64,000 bases of DNA from Hydrangea macrophylla. Taxonomy: Eukaryota > Streptophyta > Magnoliopsida > Cornales > Hydrangeaceae. Location of the stretch: NCBI GenBank assembly GCA_033977485.1, contig CM066993.1, positions 25,906,001 through 25,970,000 of the forward strand, in the 5' to 3' direction. Within the stretch, counting starts at the first letter, position 1, and every line of letters starts with the position of its first letter. The notes beneath the pieces were generated by a model that had not been told where the DNA came from, ran no database searches, and was given only the letters and a program-made list of their open reading frames with translations. Of this stretch, positions 22,560 to 35,694 are shown piece by piece. The translations under genes and the position numbers were made by a program.

Positions 22560-23000
22560 CCAACAAAAAGGACCTATTGTAGAAGAATAGAAAAAGGACC
22601 TATTTCAGAAGATTTATATCCAGACTTGCTACAGAAGATTTGTCCCCAGCAGAAGGACCTATTTCAGAAGCACAGAAGATTTGTCCCAGAAGGACTTGTT
22701 TCAGGAGTACAGAAGATTCATCCCCAGCAGAAGGACTCTACATCAATAATCGTCCCTAGCAGAAGGACTCTACAGAAGCAAATTGTCCCCGGTAAAAGGA
22801 CCCTACATCAGCATATCGTCCCCAGTAGAAGGACTCTACATCAACAATTGTACTCAGTTGAAGGACAACATGTCAGTAAATTATCCCAAGCAGATAGACT
22901 CTACATCAGCAATCGTCCAGGGGTTAGGATACTTCATCAGTCATCCGAGTTTAAGGAGGCATTATTTCATAGATCGTCCAAGCTTAAGGCACCTTTTATC
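22560..23000 (+). repeat. F minisatellite, GTCCCCAGCAGAAGGAC family
   Basis: About ten copies of CGTCCCCAGCAGAAGGACTC with TACATCAGCAAT spacers, 35-45 bp apart and increasingly degenerate to the right. T1 and T2 have different minisatellites in the equivalent place. Confidence 0.75.
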
Positions 23001-23339
23001 AAAAGTTGTTGGACATGATTCAGAATTCATCCAAGATACTCCACTATTTCAGCAGTCGTTCGAGATATAAATGACACATAGAAGTCTCAAACTCAGAAGA
23101 AAGACTCTGACAAGACTCCGAGAATCATTCAAGATACAAATAGCATAATTATCCTTAGACATATTCGACTATGAAAATGAGACGTTGCATCCCTTGCATT
23201 ATAATTGCATCTAGGGAACCCTTGAGGACGAATCCTCCAACACTTGTACATTCACATTTTCATACTGCATCAGCATCCTAAGATAGGAGTGTTTCATCCA
23301 TATTGTTGTGTGTGTTCTCTGTCCTCTCGCGCACTTGAA

Positions 23340-23375
23340 CTATGCCCTAGTTTGATTTATGGAAAGGATACATAG
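23340..23375 (+). other. Tat 3'-region hairpin with compensatory change
   Basis: CTATG...CATAG replaces CTACG...CGTAG seen in T1 and T2, so both arms changed together. The flanks (GAACTATG...CATAGGCAGCTC, AGCAGAGC) align with T2 at 63,050-63,118. Confidence 0.65.
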
Positions 23376-23584
23376 GCAGCTCTAGCAGAGCACGACCTGC
23401 AATAGCTTCGCTCTACCTAGCATCGCATTACATTCTTTCTTTCGTAATTTCTTAATTTTCTCAGATTTTGAATTTCTTGAATTTCTTGATTTTTGTTTTT
23501 CCTAAAACCTGTCAGTATGGTTATTGGGTGCCTACTAGCTTTGGCACTCACTTGCAGTTCACGTTATTCACCACAAGCTCTACT

Positions 23585-23598
23585 AAAGAGGGACAAAC
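23585..23598 (+). promoter_or_regulatory. F polypurine tract
   Basis: AAAGAGGGACAAAC directly before the LTR start TATAGACACCC. The T2 equivalent is AAAGAGGGCAAAC. Confidence 0.75.
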
Positions 23599-25077
23599 TA
23601 TAGACACCCATTTTGACCACACTGATAGGATTTAGGGTGGACAACATTTCAGAGGATTTGATGATGAAAAGTACCCCGTGCAAGGTACTGGATTCCACAA
23701 AATTGAAGGATCGAACTTTGAAAAGTGACTTAAAGTTCAGAAAAGCCCTTTTTTATGCATAAATCTCGGTTTTGTCAAAATCGTCTCTCAGGATTCAAAT
23801 TCACTACGGGTTATATAAATATTAAGTGTTCTAAACATAGTATTCTAGGTATCCAGAGATTCAATTTTAAAGAAACGTTCGAAATCGATGCACATTGAAA
23901 AGCAATTTTAAAAAAGAAGTCGTTTGGTTTAAAAAATACGAGGAAAGTTTTAGAGGAATTTTGAACTTCAATTGGACTTCATTCTTAGTTCAAAACCTCC
24001 TGGAATATTTTAATACTAAAATTCAACTCAACATCTTTCTGAAGGTACATAAATGGATAGTTGCAGACAATAAAAAGTAATTTTACAAAAATCTAAAAAA
24101 GCAGTGCGCACGAAACTTGAAACAGGGCTTGTGCAGGGAACCCATTTTAGCAAGTGGTCATTTTGGGTAAGGGGTGGCGGGTTCCACCATAACCACCACC
24201 TACATGTGGTGTTCTCAATTGCATTTTTTGGTTCCAGACCCTTCCAGGAGACCACCGCGAGGAAATTGCCTGGAAACTGCGTTTAGGCACTAAAATGGCC
24301 ATTTTAGCCCTTTTCTGATCTCTAAAATCCTTGTTTTAACCCTGAAACTTAAGAGTTAAGTTTTTAAAACTCTATATATAGATCCCATGCATCTCATATA
24401 AGAGGATCTAATCTAGTGGAGAGATCATCTTGAAGAATCTTTAAGTACACCTTGAATATACTTGAAGATATAATGACATATACTTCCAATTTGAGAGATT
24501 TCTAGGGAGAGAATTATGAATTAAAGTTTTCTAAACTAATCTTAGGCTAATTAGATCACAATATTGACATCAATTGCCTCCCTCAACTTCCATGGATGAG
24601 TGCTTGAAGAACTTGTAGAACACTTAAAGAAGAAGACCCTTTAAATCAACTTTGATAGCATAATTGAGAATCCTCCAAGAGGTAGATATCATAATTCATC
24701 TCTAATTCCTACTTTTGTATATAGATCAATAAGGTTTGGATCTAGTTTAGCTTTGTTTTCTTTATTAGAACACTCATCTTCTTCCTCTCTTGTTCTTCAC
24801 ACTCTCACATAACTAGATCCAAATCCTCTTTGATTTTGTTGATAATTCATAATTAGAGATTGATTTTCACTTTGATTTTCAATTTTGATTTCATTTTTTC
24901 CATGTAATTTAGACCCATGCATACATGATTATATATATCTATTTTGAATTCTATGATGGTTTGGAAGTATGATCTATGAGAAGGATGATTCCTACATTCA
25001 TACTTTTCTCTTGATTATTCCTATTACCTAGAATTCCTACTGAATTTCATCTCAAATAAGATATCTGTAAGTCCCTT
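23599..25077 (+). repeat. F 3' LTR, truncated
   Basis: Starts TATAGACACCCATTTTGACC (TG changed to TA). A TATA box CTATATATAG lies at 24,371-24,380. It is interrupted at 25,078 by the A LTR and its continuation is not in the window. No gene is visible inside. Confidence 0.7.
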
Positions 25078-25914
25078 TGATAAGCAGGGGTATTTGTAAA
25101 ATAAAACCATGCTAGAATAAGAAAATATGTTGCTTTAGTTCACAATATCCTATTACATCTGTAATTTGGGTTACAAAGCCAGTTTATATACAATGTGACA
25201 AATCTATGATGAGTTGGGTTATTTTAGCTGTTATTTTGTGCTGATTGCCATGTTGCTGTGTACAGGAATCAATAACAGGAAAAAGGTAAAGCTTAATTAT
25301 AAGAAAGATATTTCAAAGCTGAAATGTGAAGTTCGAGCGATCGAAGAGAGCTCAGTCGATTGAGAGTTCAAGCGATCGAAGGATGTTCAAGTGCTCGAAT
25401 AACTTGAGAATTCAAGTGATCGAATGGCGTTCGATCAATTGAACATGTCCTTATCAGAATATTACGCTCACACAGTAGAGACTTATTATTATAATCCTAG
25501 CCTAGGTTTTTCTATATATATCAGTTGTAAACACGTCCCTAAGGATGCCTATACTTTGTTTTTCAGTTTTTTAGAGAGAGATAGAGAGTTTTGTTTGGTT
25601 TTGTAGGTTTCAAGGTTTGATATTGGTTTTCTTGGATTTTCAATATGTTTAATCAAAGTTCTACGTTCTAGGTTCTTTTATATTGGTTAATTTACATTCT
25701 ATTCGTGAATCTTCGTAGTTTAAGTAGTGATATTCATAGGTTTATATATTAGTAGTGACAAAATCCATATTTTTCATTGTTTCATTTTTAAAACACAAAC
25801 AAACAAGCCCTTAATGAATTGTTACATTAAAAGTCAATCTGTAGCACTTAAGACTATGTCTGAGTAGTCTTAGAGTTGGGAGATCACGATGAAACAGTGA
25901 TCTCCAGCCTCTGC
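25078..25914 (+). repeat. A 5' LTR, first part
   Basis: Starts TGATAAGCAGGGG (TGAC changed to TGAT). It carries the GATCGA-type palindrome cluster (about 25,332-25,445) and TATA box CTATATATA (25,512). It ends with the target bases TCTGC (25,910-25,914) of the nested LTR. Confidence 0.85.
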
Positions 25915-27516
25915 TGACAAGCAGGGGTATTTGTAAAATACAACCGAGCTAAAAGAAGAAAATGTACTAAATTATTTCACAATTCCTTCATTTATCTGGA
26001 ATTTGAATTACAACGCCAGTTTGTACACAATTTGATTAAACTATGATAAGTGGTGTTGTTTTAGTGATTATTCGTTCAGATTACTGTTGTTGTGTAAAGA
26101 ATTGGATGAGAAAGATAAAAGGAAGCTCTGAATTCTAATGAAGACAATCAAAGGATGAAAACTGAATCTTGATCGATTGAAGACCATTCGATCGATCGAC
26201 GGTTCAATCGATCGAAAGATGTTCGATCGATCGAACATGGCTTTTATCAGATTATACGCGCATGCAGTAGAGACGGGATTTTAACCCTAGCAGTAGGTTT
26301 TAGTATAAATACTCGTATTGTATACGTCCATAAGGACTCCCACATTAGTTTTCATCAGTTTTGAGAGAGAAAGATAGAGAATTTACATGTTTTGTAGATT
26401 CACAAGCTTGGATATTGCTTTTGGATTGGTTTTTCTCTAGTTCAATCAAAGTTTTTCATTCGAGGTTACTACTCTATTGTTTATTTACATTCTGCCCATA
26501 GTTTATAGTAGCATAATCTGTTAACTTCACAGTTTTGCATGCTAGAGAAGTTCACACCATTAGTTTTCTTGGTTTTCATGATTAAAACACAAACAAACAA
26601 GACTTTAATGGAACTTTACGTAAAAAATGCATCTATGACACTCCAAACTATGTCTGAGCAGTCCCCAGGTTGGGAGATCACGATGAACCCTTGATCTCAA
26701 GCCTCTGCCATGCAGCAGAATAATTCCTGTGTTCGATCGATCGAGAAAGTTCGATCGATCGGACCAGAGATACAGTCGAGAGATCGAAGTCAGTTCGATT
26801 GATCGAGAGATGAAGATATTTGATCGATCGAGAGCGCGTCGATCGATTAAACCTTCTGATTCTTGAGGACATCCTGTGCAGTATTCCTAGACTTTCTGCT
26901 TTACTGATTTGTTATCAAATTGTCCCCAAATGCTCAGTTTGTCAAAACAGTCTGTAAACTTAAAGGCTTGAGGCATTTTTCTTCAATAAACTTTGTAAAC
27001 CACCCTGAATACTAACACCATTGTAGGTGTGAGTCTTAATTATTGTTTTAAACCGCTTTTATGTATTTCAAACTTAAATGTGATGATATAGTCTCGGTCA
27101 TGAAAGGACTATGGATTCTTTATCGAAAGAGAAATACGGAATACTATAAAGAGTGTGCTCCATTGAGGTTCAACGTAGCTGCATGGTAGATGGCTAGGTC
27201 ACGGTGGATTCGTGTAATCCCAATATTTCCTTTTATTAATATAAACACGTTTCAAATCATCGCTTAAATTAATTAGTTAGTAATTAGTTTAATCTAGTTT
27301 TATTGCTTTATCTTTAGTAGTTGATAAAATTTGGGACTTTGTGTTCTGCATTCCTTTAAAATATTGATTTTTATTTTCTTGTTTGAGATTAATCTAGGTA
27401 ATTAATTTAACACCTTCCCTGTGGGATCGACCGGGACTTAACCAGATTACTACTTGCATGATTACCTACACTTGGGTATAGCACACACAAGCGCACACAG
27501 AATAATTCTCGTGTCA
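25915..27516 (+). mobile_element. Solo Athila LTR nested in A's 5' LTR
   Basis: A complete 1,602-bp LTR, TGACAAGCAGGGG to CTCGTGTCA, flanked by the 5-bp direct repeat TCTGC (25,910-25,914 and 27,517-27,521). It has TATAAAT at 26,304 and palindrome clusters at 26,168-26,245 and 26,730-26,855. There is no internal sequence, so it arose by insertion and later LTR-LTR recombination. Confidence 0.9.
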
Positions 27517-27521
27517 TCTGC

Positions 27522-28320
27522 CATGCACCAGAATAAAACCTGTGTGCAATCGATCAAAATAACTTTGATCGATCGAACCAGAGACATAGTCAAGCGATCA
27601 AAGGAAATTCGATCACTCCAGAGATAAAGATGCTCAATCCATCGAAGGCGCGTCGATTGATCGAACACTCAGATTCTTGAGATGATCCTTTGCAGTATTC
27701 CTAGAATTTCTGTTTTTGAGATTTGTTATTAAACTGTCCACATATGTTCAATTTGTCAAAACAGTTTCTTAACTTTAAGCCTTAAGGCATTTTTCTCCGA
27801 TAACTTTTGCAAACCACTTTGAATGCTTACACCATTCATAGTGCGAGTCTTAACTATTGTTTTAAAGCGCCTTCACATATTTTATACCAGTTGTGATGAT
27901 ATAGTCCTGATCATGAAAGGGTTATTGAATCCTTATCCTTAGAAAATACAGAATACTGTAGATGGATGCACTCCATGGAGCATTAGTGACACTGCATGGA
28001 AGATGGTTCGGTCACTACGGATTCGTGTGATCCCAACGCTTCCCTTTTATAAAGCTAAAAACCGTTTTAAATATCGCTTTAGTTAGGTAGTCAATTCCTA
28101 GTTTAATCTAGTTGCTTACTTTAGTAGTTGTTAATTGTGGAACTTCGCGTTCTACACCTTATTTCAAGTTCAAATTTTTATTTTCCTTTTTGAGTTTAGT
28201 CTAAGCTAGTAACTTTAAGCTCTCTCTATGGGATCGATCTGGTCATACCAGAATACTACTTGCACGTCTACCTACACTTGGGTATTGCAAACAAGAAGCG
28301 CACAAATTATTTTCGTGTCA
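27522..28320 (+). repeat. A 5' LTR, second part
   Basis: Continues exactly where the first part stops (CTCTGC|CATGCA) and ends CGTGTCA just before the primer site. It contains the second palindrome cluster (about 27,545-27,665). Confidence 0.85.
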
Positions 28321-28326
28321 AGTTTT

Positions 28327-28344
28327 TGGCGCCATTGACAGGGA
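28327..28344 (+). promoter_or_regulatory. A primer binding site, mutated
   Basis: TGGCGCCATTGACAGGGA, differing at three positions from the D site. Consistent with age. Confidence 0.8.
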
Positions 28345-28548
28345 AGGCGGCTAGTTATTACTTAGGTTACCTCACTCTTTCTTCATTTATTTCAATCTTT
28401 TCTTTTTCTTTTTAAGTTCTTCAGATAAAAATTTTCTTAGATCTACCCTCTCATATTCCATAATTCTATCTAGGGTATTTTCGAAAGTCCACTCTACTCA
28501 TGTGATTCCTCTAGTTCTATCAATCCCGTAGCCACTGCTACAGAATCT

Positions 28549-30400
28549 ATGGGTGACAATCAAAGTGAAAATGGTGAGAATAGGGTTGTGCCTATTGATG
28601 ATTGTTGCGTCCTTTGTGCAAACTTATGTAACCCAAACATGCACCTACACCTTCTTGCATTCTCATTCCACCACATGTGGGCAAATTCTAATTCCGCAAT
28701 TGAATGATCCAACTTCTTCCAACCTTTCATGGGATGGAAAGCGAGAAGGCATATCTACACATTAAGGATTTTGAGGATGTTTGCACAACATTCTCGTAAA
28801 ACTCTCCCGTAGATGTGACACGCTTAATGCTATTCCCCTTCACACTGAAGGATAAAGCAAAAGCATGGTGCTCACCCTTAAACTGAATTCGATAATCACA
28901 TGACATGCGACGAACACTACGTTCTTAAAGAAATTTTTCCCACCTCGCATGACCACCGAACTAAAACGTCAATTAAACTCCTACAAATAAAGAAACAATG
29001 AAACTTTCACTCAAGATTGGGAGCATTTTAAAGATTTGCTTCTCTCATACCCACATCACGGGTACGAGAAATGGCGAACCATTAGCTTCTTCTTTGAAGG
29101 ACTTAATGGAGAAACTAAAAAATAGGTAGAAACCATGAGTGCAATCGAGTTTCTAAGTCACTTCGAGTGGTTAGCTGAACATTCCCATGAATGGACCAAC
29201 CAAGAAGATGTCTCAAGAGCTCAACCACAAGGGATAGAGGAAAAGAGTAGTTACCAATTACAAACTGAGGTTGCTCTAATGACTAAATACAAAGAGCTAG
29301 CAAGGAAGGTAGAGGAGTTAGGGATGAAAGGAGAGAGTTCTAGGCAAGTTTTGCCTGAAGAACCATGCGGCACATGCAATTTGTTGGGACACACGACATA
29401 ATACTGTCCCAATGTGCCATACTTTCAAGAACAAGACCCCATGGAAATGAATGCCATGCAATTTTATACAGGGGCGGGGAATTCTTATAATAATAACAAT
29501 TTTAAAAATAATTACAATCGATGGAATCACTCTGGTTTTGATTGGAGAAATGATTCTGGGACCCAAAATCAATATCAACAGCAGCCCTACAATAAGAATC
29601 AATATCAAGGGCAACACAATCGCTCGTCCTATAATTCAATCAAAATAGATCTAATAACTATAATCAAGCCCAATCCTCTAATAATCAACAATTTAATGTG
29701 TACGTGCTACCACACAAAAAGGTGCAAGAGAAAGATCCACTCTCTAACGCAAACATAACGCAAAAATTAATTCAAATGATGAGCAAGATGTCTGCGATGT
29801 TAGAGAGGATGGACGCTCGATAAGAGGGAACGGGAGGAACATTTCCTGCCTAACCACTTCTAAACCCTAAGGGATATAATAACGGTCCCAATAATCAAGA
29901 ACATGATAAAGTCGTGACTATTTTGAGAAGCGACAAGGTTATAGGGCAAAACATATCTTTTAACACCTGAACAGTATGAAGAGGATGAAGTGGTAAATAG
30001 AGAGCAACCATCTACTATTGAAGAGGAGCCATCTACCACTAACAAAACTTTAGAATTAAATGATGAAGCTCCTAGAGAAGTAGAAGAAGTTGAGAGAAGA
30101 ATTGAAAGGAGCCCGTTAGCGATGAATTGCCAAAATTCCTTTTCTCCATGCCTTACCCTCAAAAGCTAAAGAAACCCAAAAATGAGGTAAAGAATCAGGA
30201 GTTCCTGGAACTGTTTAAACAAGTTAAAATCAACCTTCCACTCATTGATGCAATCAAACAAGTACCGGCATATGCTTAATATCTAAAAGATTTATGTATG
30301 GTCAAGAGGTGGCAGAGTGTAAAATAACACGGCTATGTCGCTTGCCAAGCAAGCAAAATTCTCCAAAATGAACTGCCAAATTGGGAATCAAGGGATAGAC
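28549..30400 (+). pseudogene. gag: Athila gag, broken (A)
   Basis: Starts with ATG at 28,549 (MGDNQSENGEN), matching D at 49,332. The frame shifts after about 20 codons. Recognisable pieces follow, including the zinc knuckle CGTCNLLGHTT near 29,365, where a stop replaces the codon before YCP. A basic, asparagine- and glutamine-rich tail and an acidic E/D-rich linker lead to protease. Gag would form the particle and bind RNA. Stops and shifts throughout make it dead. Confidence 0.8.
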
Positions 30401-31891
30401 AACGCACTCCTCGACTTAGGAGCAAGTGTAAACCTGTTGCCATACTCAATCTTTAAATAACTAGGGTTAGGTGAGCTCAAACCTACTCGAGTTGCACTTC
30501 AACTGGCAGATAGGTCTGTAAAATACCCGAGAAGGAATTGTAGGAAGTCCTCGTGCAAATAGACTTGTTTGTCTTCCCAGTTGATTTTATAATCTTAGAC
30601 ACTAAACTTATGTCCAATCCATTTGCACAAATCCCGGTGATCTTTGGACGTCCATTCCTCAACAAAATCGATGGCACAATAAAAATAAAAAGTGGCATAA
30701 TGATCATATTCGGGAACATGACGTTGAAAGTGAAATTTTTTTCAAATCCCTGACCTGAAGAATATGAGGATGAGGAGCAAGTAAACCTCATCAAGACTGT
30801 TAGAGAAGATGAGACTAATTTTGTCGACTACAAAGATCCTTTGGAAGTAGTTGTGTCACAATTTAATGTTGTCTATCAGCCTAAAAACTCTACTCCATTG
30901 GATGCCGACTTAAATCAAACTTGCCTCATGATGGAAGCAATAGAGGTGGACAAAGTTGAATGCATGTGGGTAACACCATATGAGCCGTTACCTCCAAAAA
31001 TAAAAAAATGCCCTCAAATTTTTAGTTTCTTGACCTTTTAGAATTAAAGGAGCTCCCTAAAGAGCTCAAATACGCTTTCCTAGGGACTGAAAGACGTACC
31101 CTGTTATCATATCATCTACTTTAATTCTTGAGCAAGAGGGTAAATTAATCCAAATGCTAAAACAACATAAGGAAGCATTGGGATGGACTATTGCTGACCT
31201 CAAAGGCATAAGTTTGTCCATTTGCACCCACAAAATTTATCTGGAAGAAGACACTAAACCATCACGACAAATGCAGAGGCGTATGAATCCCAACATGCAA
31301 GAAGTGGTTAAAAAAGAAGTTTTAAATTACTTGATGTTGGGATCATATATCAAATTTTTGACAGTCCTTGGGCTAGTCTAACCCAGGTGGTACCAAAGAA
31401 GGCAGGCATAACTGTCATTCCGAATAGCGACGACGAGTTACTATAGACACTCGTCCCCACTGGTTGGCGGATGTGTATAGATTATCGAAAATTGAACACT
31501 GTGACCCGAAAAGACCATTTTCCTTTGCCATTCAAAGACCAAATGCTAGAATGAGCAACGGGTCACAAGTATTACTGCTTTTTAGACAGATACAGTGGTT
31601 ATAATCATATCAAAATCGCTCCAGAAGATGAGAAGAATAAGATTTTTGCGTGTCCTTTTTGTACCTTCACCTACCATCGTTTGCCCTTCGACTCATGCAA
31701 TATGCTACCTTCCGACGGTGTATGTTATGTATCTTCAGTGACATGGTCGAACAAATACTCAAAGTCTTCATGGACGATTTCTCTGTATTCGGCCATAGTT
31801 TTGACAATTGTCTTAAAAACCATGAACATGTGTTAACACGATGTAAGGACAAATACCTGGAGTTAAATTGGGAGAAGTGTCACTTCATTGT
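30401..31891 (+). pseudogene. pol: Athila protease-RT fragment, broken (A)
   Basis: Begins with the protease motif LLDLGASVNLLPY (about 30,407-30,446). DLGA rather than DTGA is usual in Athila proteins. The RT part has YRKLNTVTRKDHFPLPF near 31,475 and VFMDDFSV near 31,765, on different frames. It ends at LNWEKCHFIV, where the B LTR starts. RNase H and integrase are absent. Confidence 0.8.
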
Positions 31892-33506
31892 TGACACGAC
31901 TATTTTTCTGTGTGCGCTTGTGTGCTATACCCAAGTGTAGGTAATCGTGTAAGTAGTAAACTGGATTAAGTCCAGGTCGATCCCACAAGGAAGGTTTAGA
32001 ATTAAGTTACCTAGATTAGACTCAAAAAGAAAGGAAAATTCAATATTTTAAAAGAAGTGTAGAACACAAAGTTCTACGATTAACAACTACTAAAATTAAA
32101 AGCAACTACGTTAAGTTAACTAACGATTATCTATTTAACTAAAGCAAAATCTTAAAAACGGTTTTACTTAATAAAAGGAAGTGTTGGGATCACGCGAATC
32201 CACTGTGACCTAGCCATCTACCATGCAATTGCAGTTTAAGCTCAATGGAGTACATCTTCTACAATATTCCGTACTTCTCTAAGGATCTAGAATCAATAGC
32301 CCTTTCATGACCGGGACTATATCATCTCAATTAAGTTTGAAATACATGAAAGCGGTTTAATTCAATAGTTAAGACTCACACCTACAATGGTGTTAGCATT
32401 GAGGGTGGTTTGCTAAATGTATTCAAAGAAAATGCCTTAAGGCCTTAAGTTCAAAGACTGCTTTGACAAACTGAGCATTTGGGGACAGTTTGATAACAAC
32501 TCCTTAAAACAGAAATTCTTGGAATACTATATTGGATGTTCTCAAGAATCTGAGAGTTCGATCGATCGATCGACAATCGCCATCTCTCAATCGATCAAAA
32601 TATCTTCGATCGATCGACTATATCTCTGCACCGATTGATCGAACACAGGTATTATTCTGGTACATGGCAGAGGCCTGAAATCACAATTTCATCGCAATTT
32701 CCTAACCACGGACTACTCAGACATGGTCTGGAGTGTCCCAGATGCGTTCTTAATGTAAAAAATCATTAAGGTGACGTTTGGTTGTGAGTTTTTCATAAAA
32801 ACTTATGAAAACTTGAGATTTTAATATATCTAACATGCAAAGCAATAAGATTAACACTAAACCACGATTAACTAAATGCAGTATGTAAATAAAACAATTA
32901 CTAAGTAACCTGAAACGAAGAACTTGTATATAAACTATGAGAATCCAATGCTAGCAATGTAAAAACCTTGAGTTAAACACCTACAAGACAAGAAAAATCT
33001 CTACTCTCTCTATGAAAAGTGATAAGAAACAAGTGGGGCGTCCTCCTGGACACTTACAAAATGAGTTTAAATAGTAGAAACCTAATGCTAGGGTTAACAA
33101 TCCCGTCTTTTGCTGCATGCGCGTATTCTGTTAAAAGGCATTTTCGATCGATCGACAAACCCTCGATCGATCGAAATTCTGGATTATTCAATCGATTGAG
33201 AAAAATTAGATCGATCAAAACATCGATCGCTTGAAAGGACCTAGATCGATCGAGCCTCAGTTTCAAACTTTGAATTGTCTTCATTAAAGCCAGTCACTCC
33301 CTTTTATCCTTCTCAATCAATTATTCACATAGCGACAATAATCTGCACAGATCACAGCTAAAACACACAACTTATCATAGATCAATCGTAATGTGTAGAA
33401 ACTGATGTTGTAACTCAAATCGCAGATAAATGAGAGAATTGTGAACTAAACTAGTGTATTTTCTTCTTTTAGCACGGTTGTATTTTACAAATACCCCCGC
33501 TTGTCA
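31892..33506 (-). repeat. B 3' LTR
   Basis: Minus strand runs TGACAAGCGGGGG (33,506) to GTGTCA (31,892), 1,615 bp. TATA-like CTATTTAAA lies at 33,074-33,066. Palindrome clusters lie at 32,553-32,645 and 33,143-33,257. The five bases to its left (ATTGT, 31,887-31,891) would be one half of a target duplication whose partner is not found. Confidence 0.9.
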
Positions 33507-33520
33507 CAACCCCCAACTAG
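33507..33520 (-). promoter_or_regulatory. B polypurine tract
   Basis: Minus strand CTAGTTGGGGGTTG directly before the LTR. C has AGTTAGGGGTTA and D AGTTGGGGACTG in the same place. Confidence 0.75.
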
Positions 33521-35694
33521 CGAATTGCTAGTCCCTAGCAATAAAGCAAAAATAAAACAAGCTAACTACTACTACAACGACTAAAATAAACAAAAATAAA
33601 ACAAGCTAATCTAATTAGACAAAGACACTACCTAACTCACTTTCGCAGGAATCGCGGTTGCATTAAGCACTTGCAACAAGCCGTTAAACCACTAGGTTCC
33701 CCTAGTGGACGAGTGTTGTCTCGTGAGGGTTTGCAGTGAATAAACCCACAAAAATCTCAATTTTTAAGATCAACAAGAGATAGAAAAACTTGTAAACATG
33801 TCTTCCTGTTTGCCTATCAGTTTAGCTCTACAACACATATCATGCTCATACGAATCATGAAGCAATCCACATGTTCCTCCTGTCACCGAGATAAATATAC
33901 ATATGCAGTCCATCCATGTAACCGTGTGTGTGTGAAATCATACCCCTGGAACTTGTAGTTTCAACTCGATTCTCACATGGGTTTGCACTCAAAAATGAAC
34001 CTCTCACAGAAACTTGTTTAGAAATGACTGCTCATGGTGTGAAACTTTAATAAGAGTGATGTTCTGGCTACTAGTGTTTCACACCTAACTCGATAAAGGA
34101 CGAACATTTAGAGTGTATAGTCTCATGAAAAGAATACTACTTACTAGAGGAGCGAAATACTGTGGATACTCAAATTACACGTTCATATTCAAACTAAGTT
34201 GTTAAAAATCATTAAGACTTTGACTTTTCGGCATTTATTTAGTAGGATAGAAATAAGAGGGGCGAGGTGTGCACATCTTTAGCATGTGATAGAGACTAGT
34301 TTATTCCTTCTTTATTCCAACCATCCTCTATTCTCATATACGTTTATTTCTTTTTACTCCTCCTTCCTTCCTTTTCTTTTTTTTTTTAACTATATATGTC
34401 CAACATCGCCTTGCATATTTTCTTTTTATAACATCCTTCCCACAACTACTCTTTTCTCGTCACATACATCAACAATTTTAATCACATTAGATATGCAATC
34501 GAGTTTATAGAGGTTCACGTATCAGATGAAGGATTTTTAGGCTTTCATATTAGCAATATTTAATCGGTGTCGGATTAAGAGATTCTTAGATGTTGATACA
34601 GGTATATGAAAAATGTAAGGAATGAATAACGATGGCTTAAATCATTTTCTTAACTTCTTAGTTTTAGCACTTCAGTGTTTATTGAGTTTTAGTTGGTAAA
34701 TCCTGAACATTCTCCTATAATAAACAACCTAAATGAAGAATTCGAGACTACTCAACGAATTTAAAATATATTCAAGAAGAACAATTCGAATTTAATGTGA
34801 TAAGTCCCTCAGAATTGAAGATTGGGCTCAAAAGCTCACTACGGGTAACTAGTTTCCCCTACTTATACCTTAAAGCATAACAGTCGTATTAACTCTTATT
34901 TAGGTTTTCAGCATAGCTATTAAAAACGTGCAAATGGATGTTGGATACTAGAATGGTCAACATATGCATTCGTCTTAGTCACACTAGAAAACACACGTGA
35001 ATGTAGTTCATAAAAGGACGAGAATAATATGAATATATCATCGCTGGATAGCAGCTACATAAGAGAGAATATTTACAAGTATTCCACTGATAAAGTTCAT
35101 AATAACAAAATTTTCAAAAATTGAAATGTAAATTTTTAATCTTTTTTATTTATTTAATTTTTTTAACAAATGGCTGAATTTTCAAAATTTTTTCGTTTTA
35201 CGTGCGCATTTGTGATTGTATTCAATGTGCAATAAAGTAAATCAGATTGCTGCATAACGTAAAACATGCTCAGGTGATAATCTATCTACATCCCACCCCC
35301 AACGGAAAATCACGATGACCTCAGAAGTTGATTTTCAACAATAGATAAAAAGATATCACCTGCTAAAGCAATGCAATAACTGCAAGCGTAACAATATGTA
35401 AAGAAATGTACAATCTCCAAACAACCAAGATTTAACGAAAGATATACAAGGGTACAATGAGCGTATGATATATGAATAAAAAAAAACAGAAATGATCACT
35501 GCAAAAGTAAAGCACTAGAAATGACAGGGCAGTGATAATAGAGGTCATACAAGCTCAAAACATCCACCAGTCCAAAAATAACCACCGACAGTCCCACATA
35601 ATCCAACAACCAAAAATAAATGAAGAGAGCAGAGAGATAGAAATAAGAAAGAAAAGATACAACAAAATTCTCCAAACACTCTCAACAGCTAGAC
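33521..35694 (-). other. B 3' untranslated region
   Basis: About 2.2 kb between the env-position stop and the polypurine tract, AT-rich and without a supported ORF. It is collinear with C (45,309-47,456) and D (57,498-59,660), including a shared GCTAGGGACTAGCAAT segment just before the tract. Its length conservation suggests it belongs to the family structure. Confidence 0.6.

Larger units (their letters stand above)
16107..25077 (+). mobile_element. F: 3' part of a Tat-type element carrying an antisense gene
   Basis: The order is pol (end of RT, RNase H, second RNase H, integrase), hairpins, antisense plant-mobile-domain gene, minisatellites, hairpin, polypurine tract and 3' LTR. The 5' LTR, gag and most of RT are missing, replaced by inverted fragment I. 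The 3' LTR is cut at 25,077 by insertion of Athila A. Confidence 0.8.
25078..31891 (+). mobile_element. A: Athila-type element, 3' part lost
   Basis: 5' LTR in two pieces (25,078-25,914 and 27,522-28,320) around a nested solo LTR, then primer site, gag and pol up to just past the RT active-site region, where B interrupts it. The rest of A's pol is not found in the window. Confidence 0.85.

Noticed and set aside
21941..23070. Several plus-strand ORFs of 95-130 aa
   Set aside because: They follow minisatellite periodicity and have no conserved domain.
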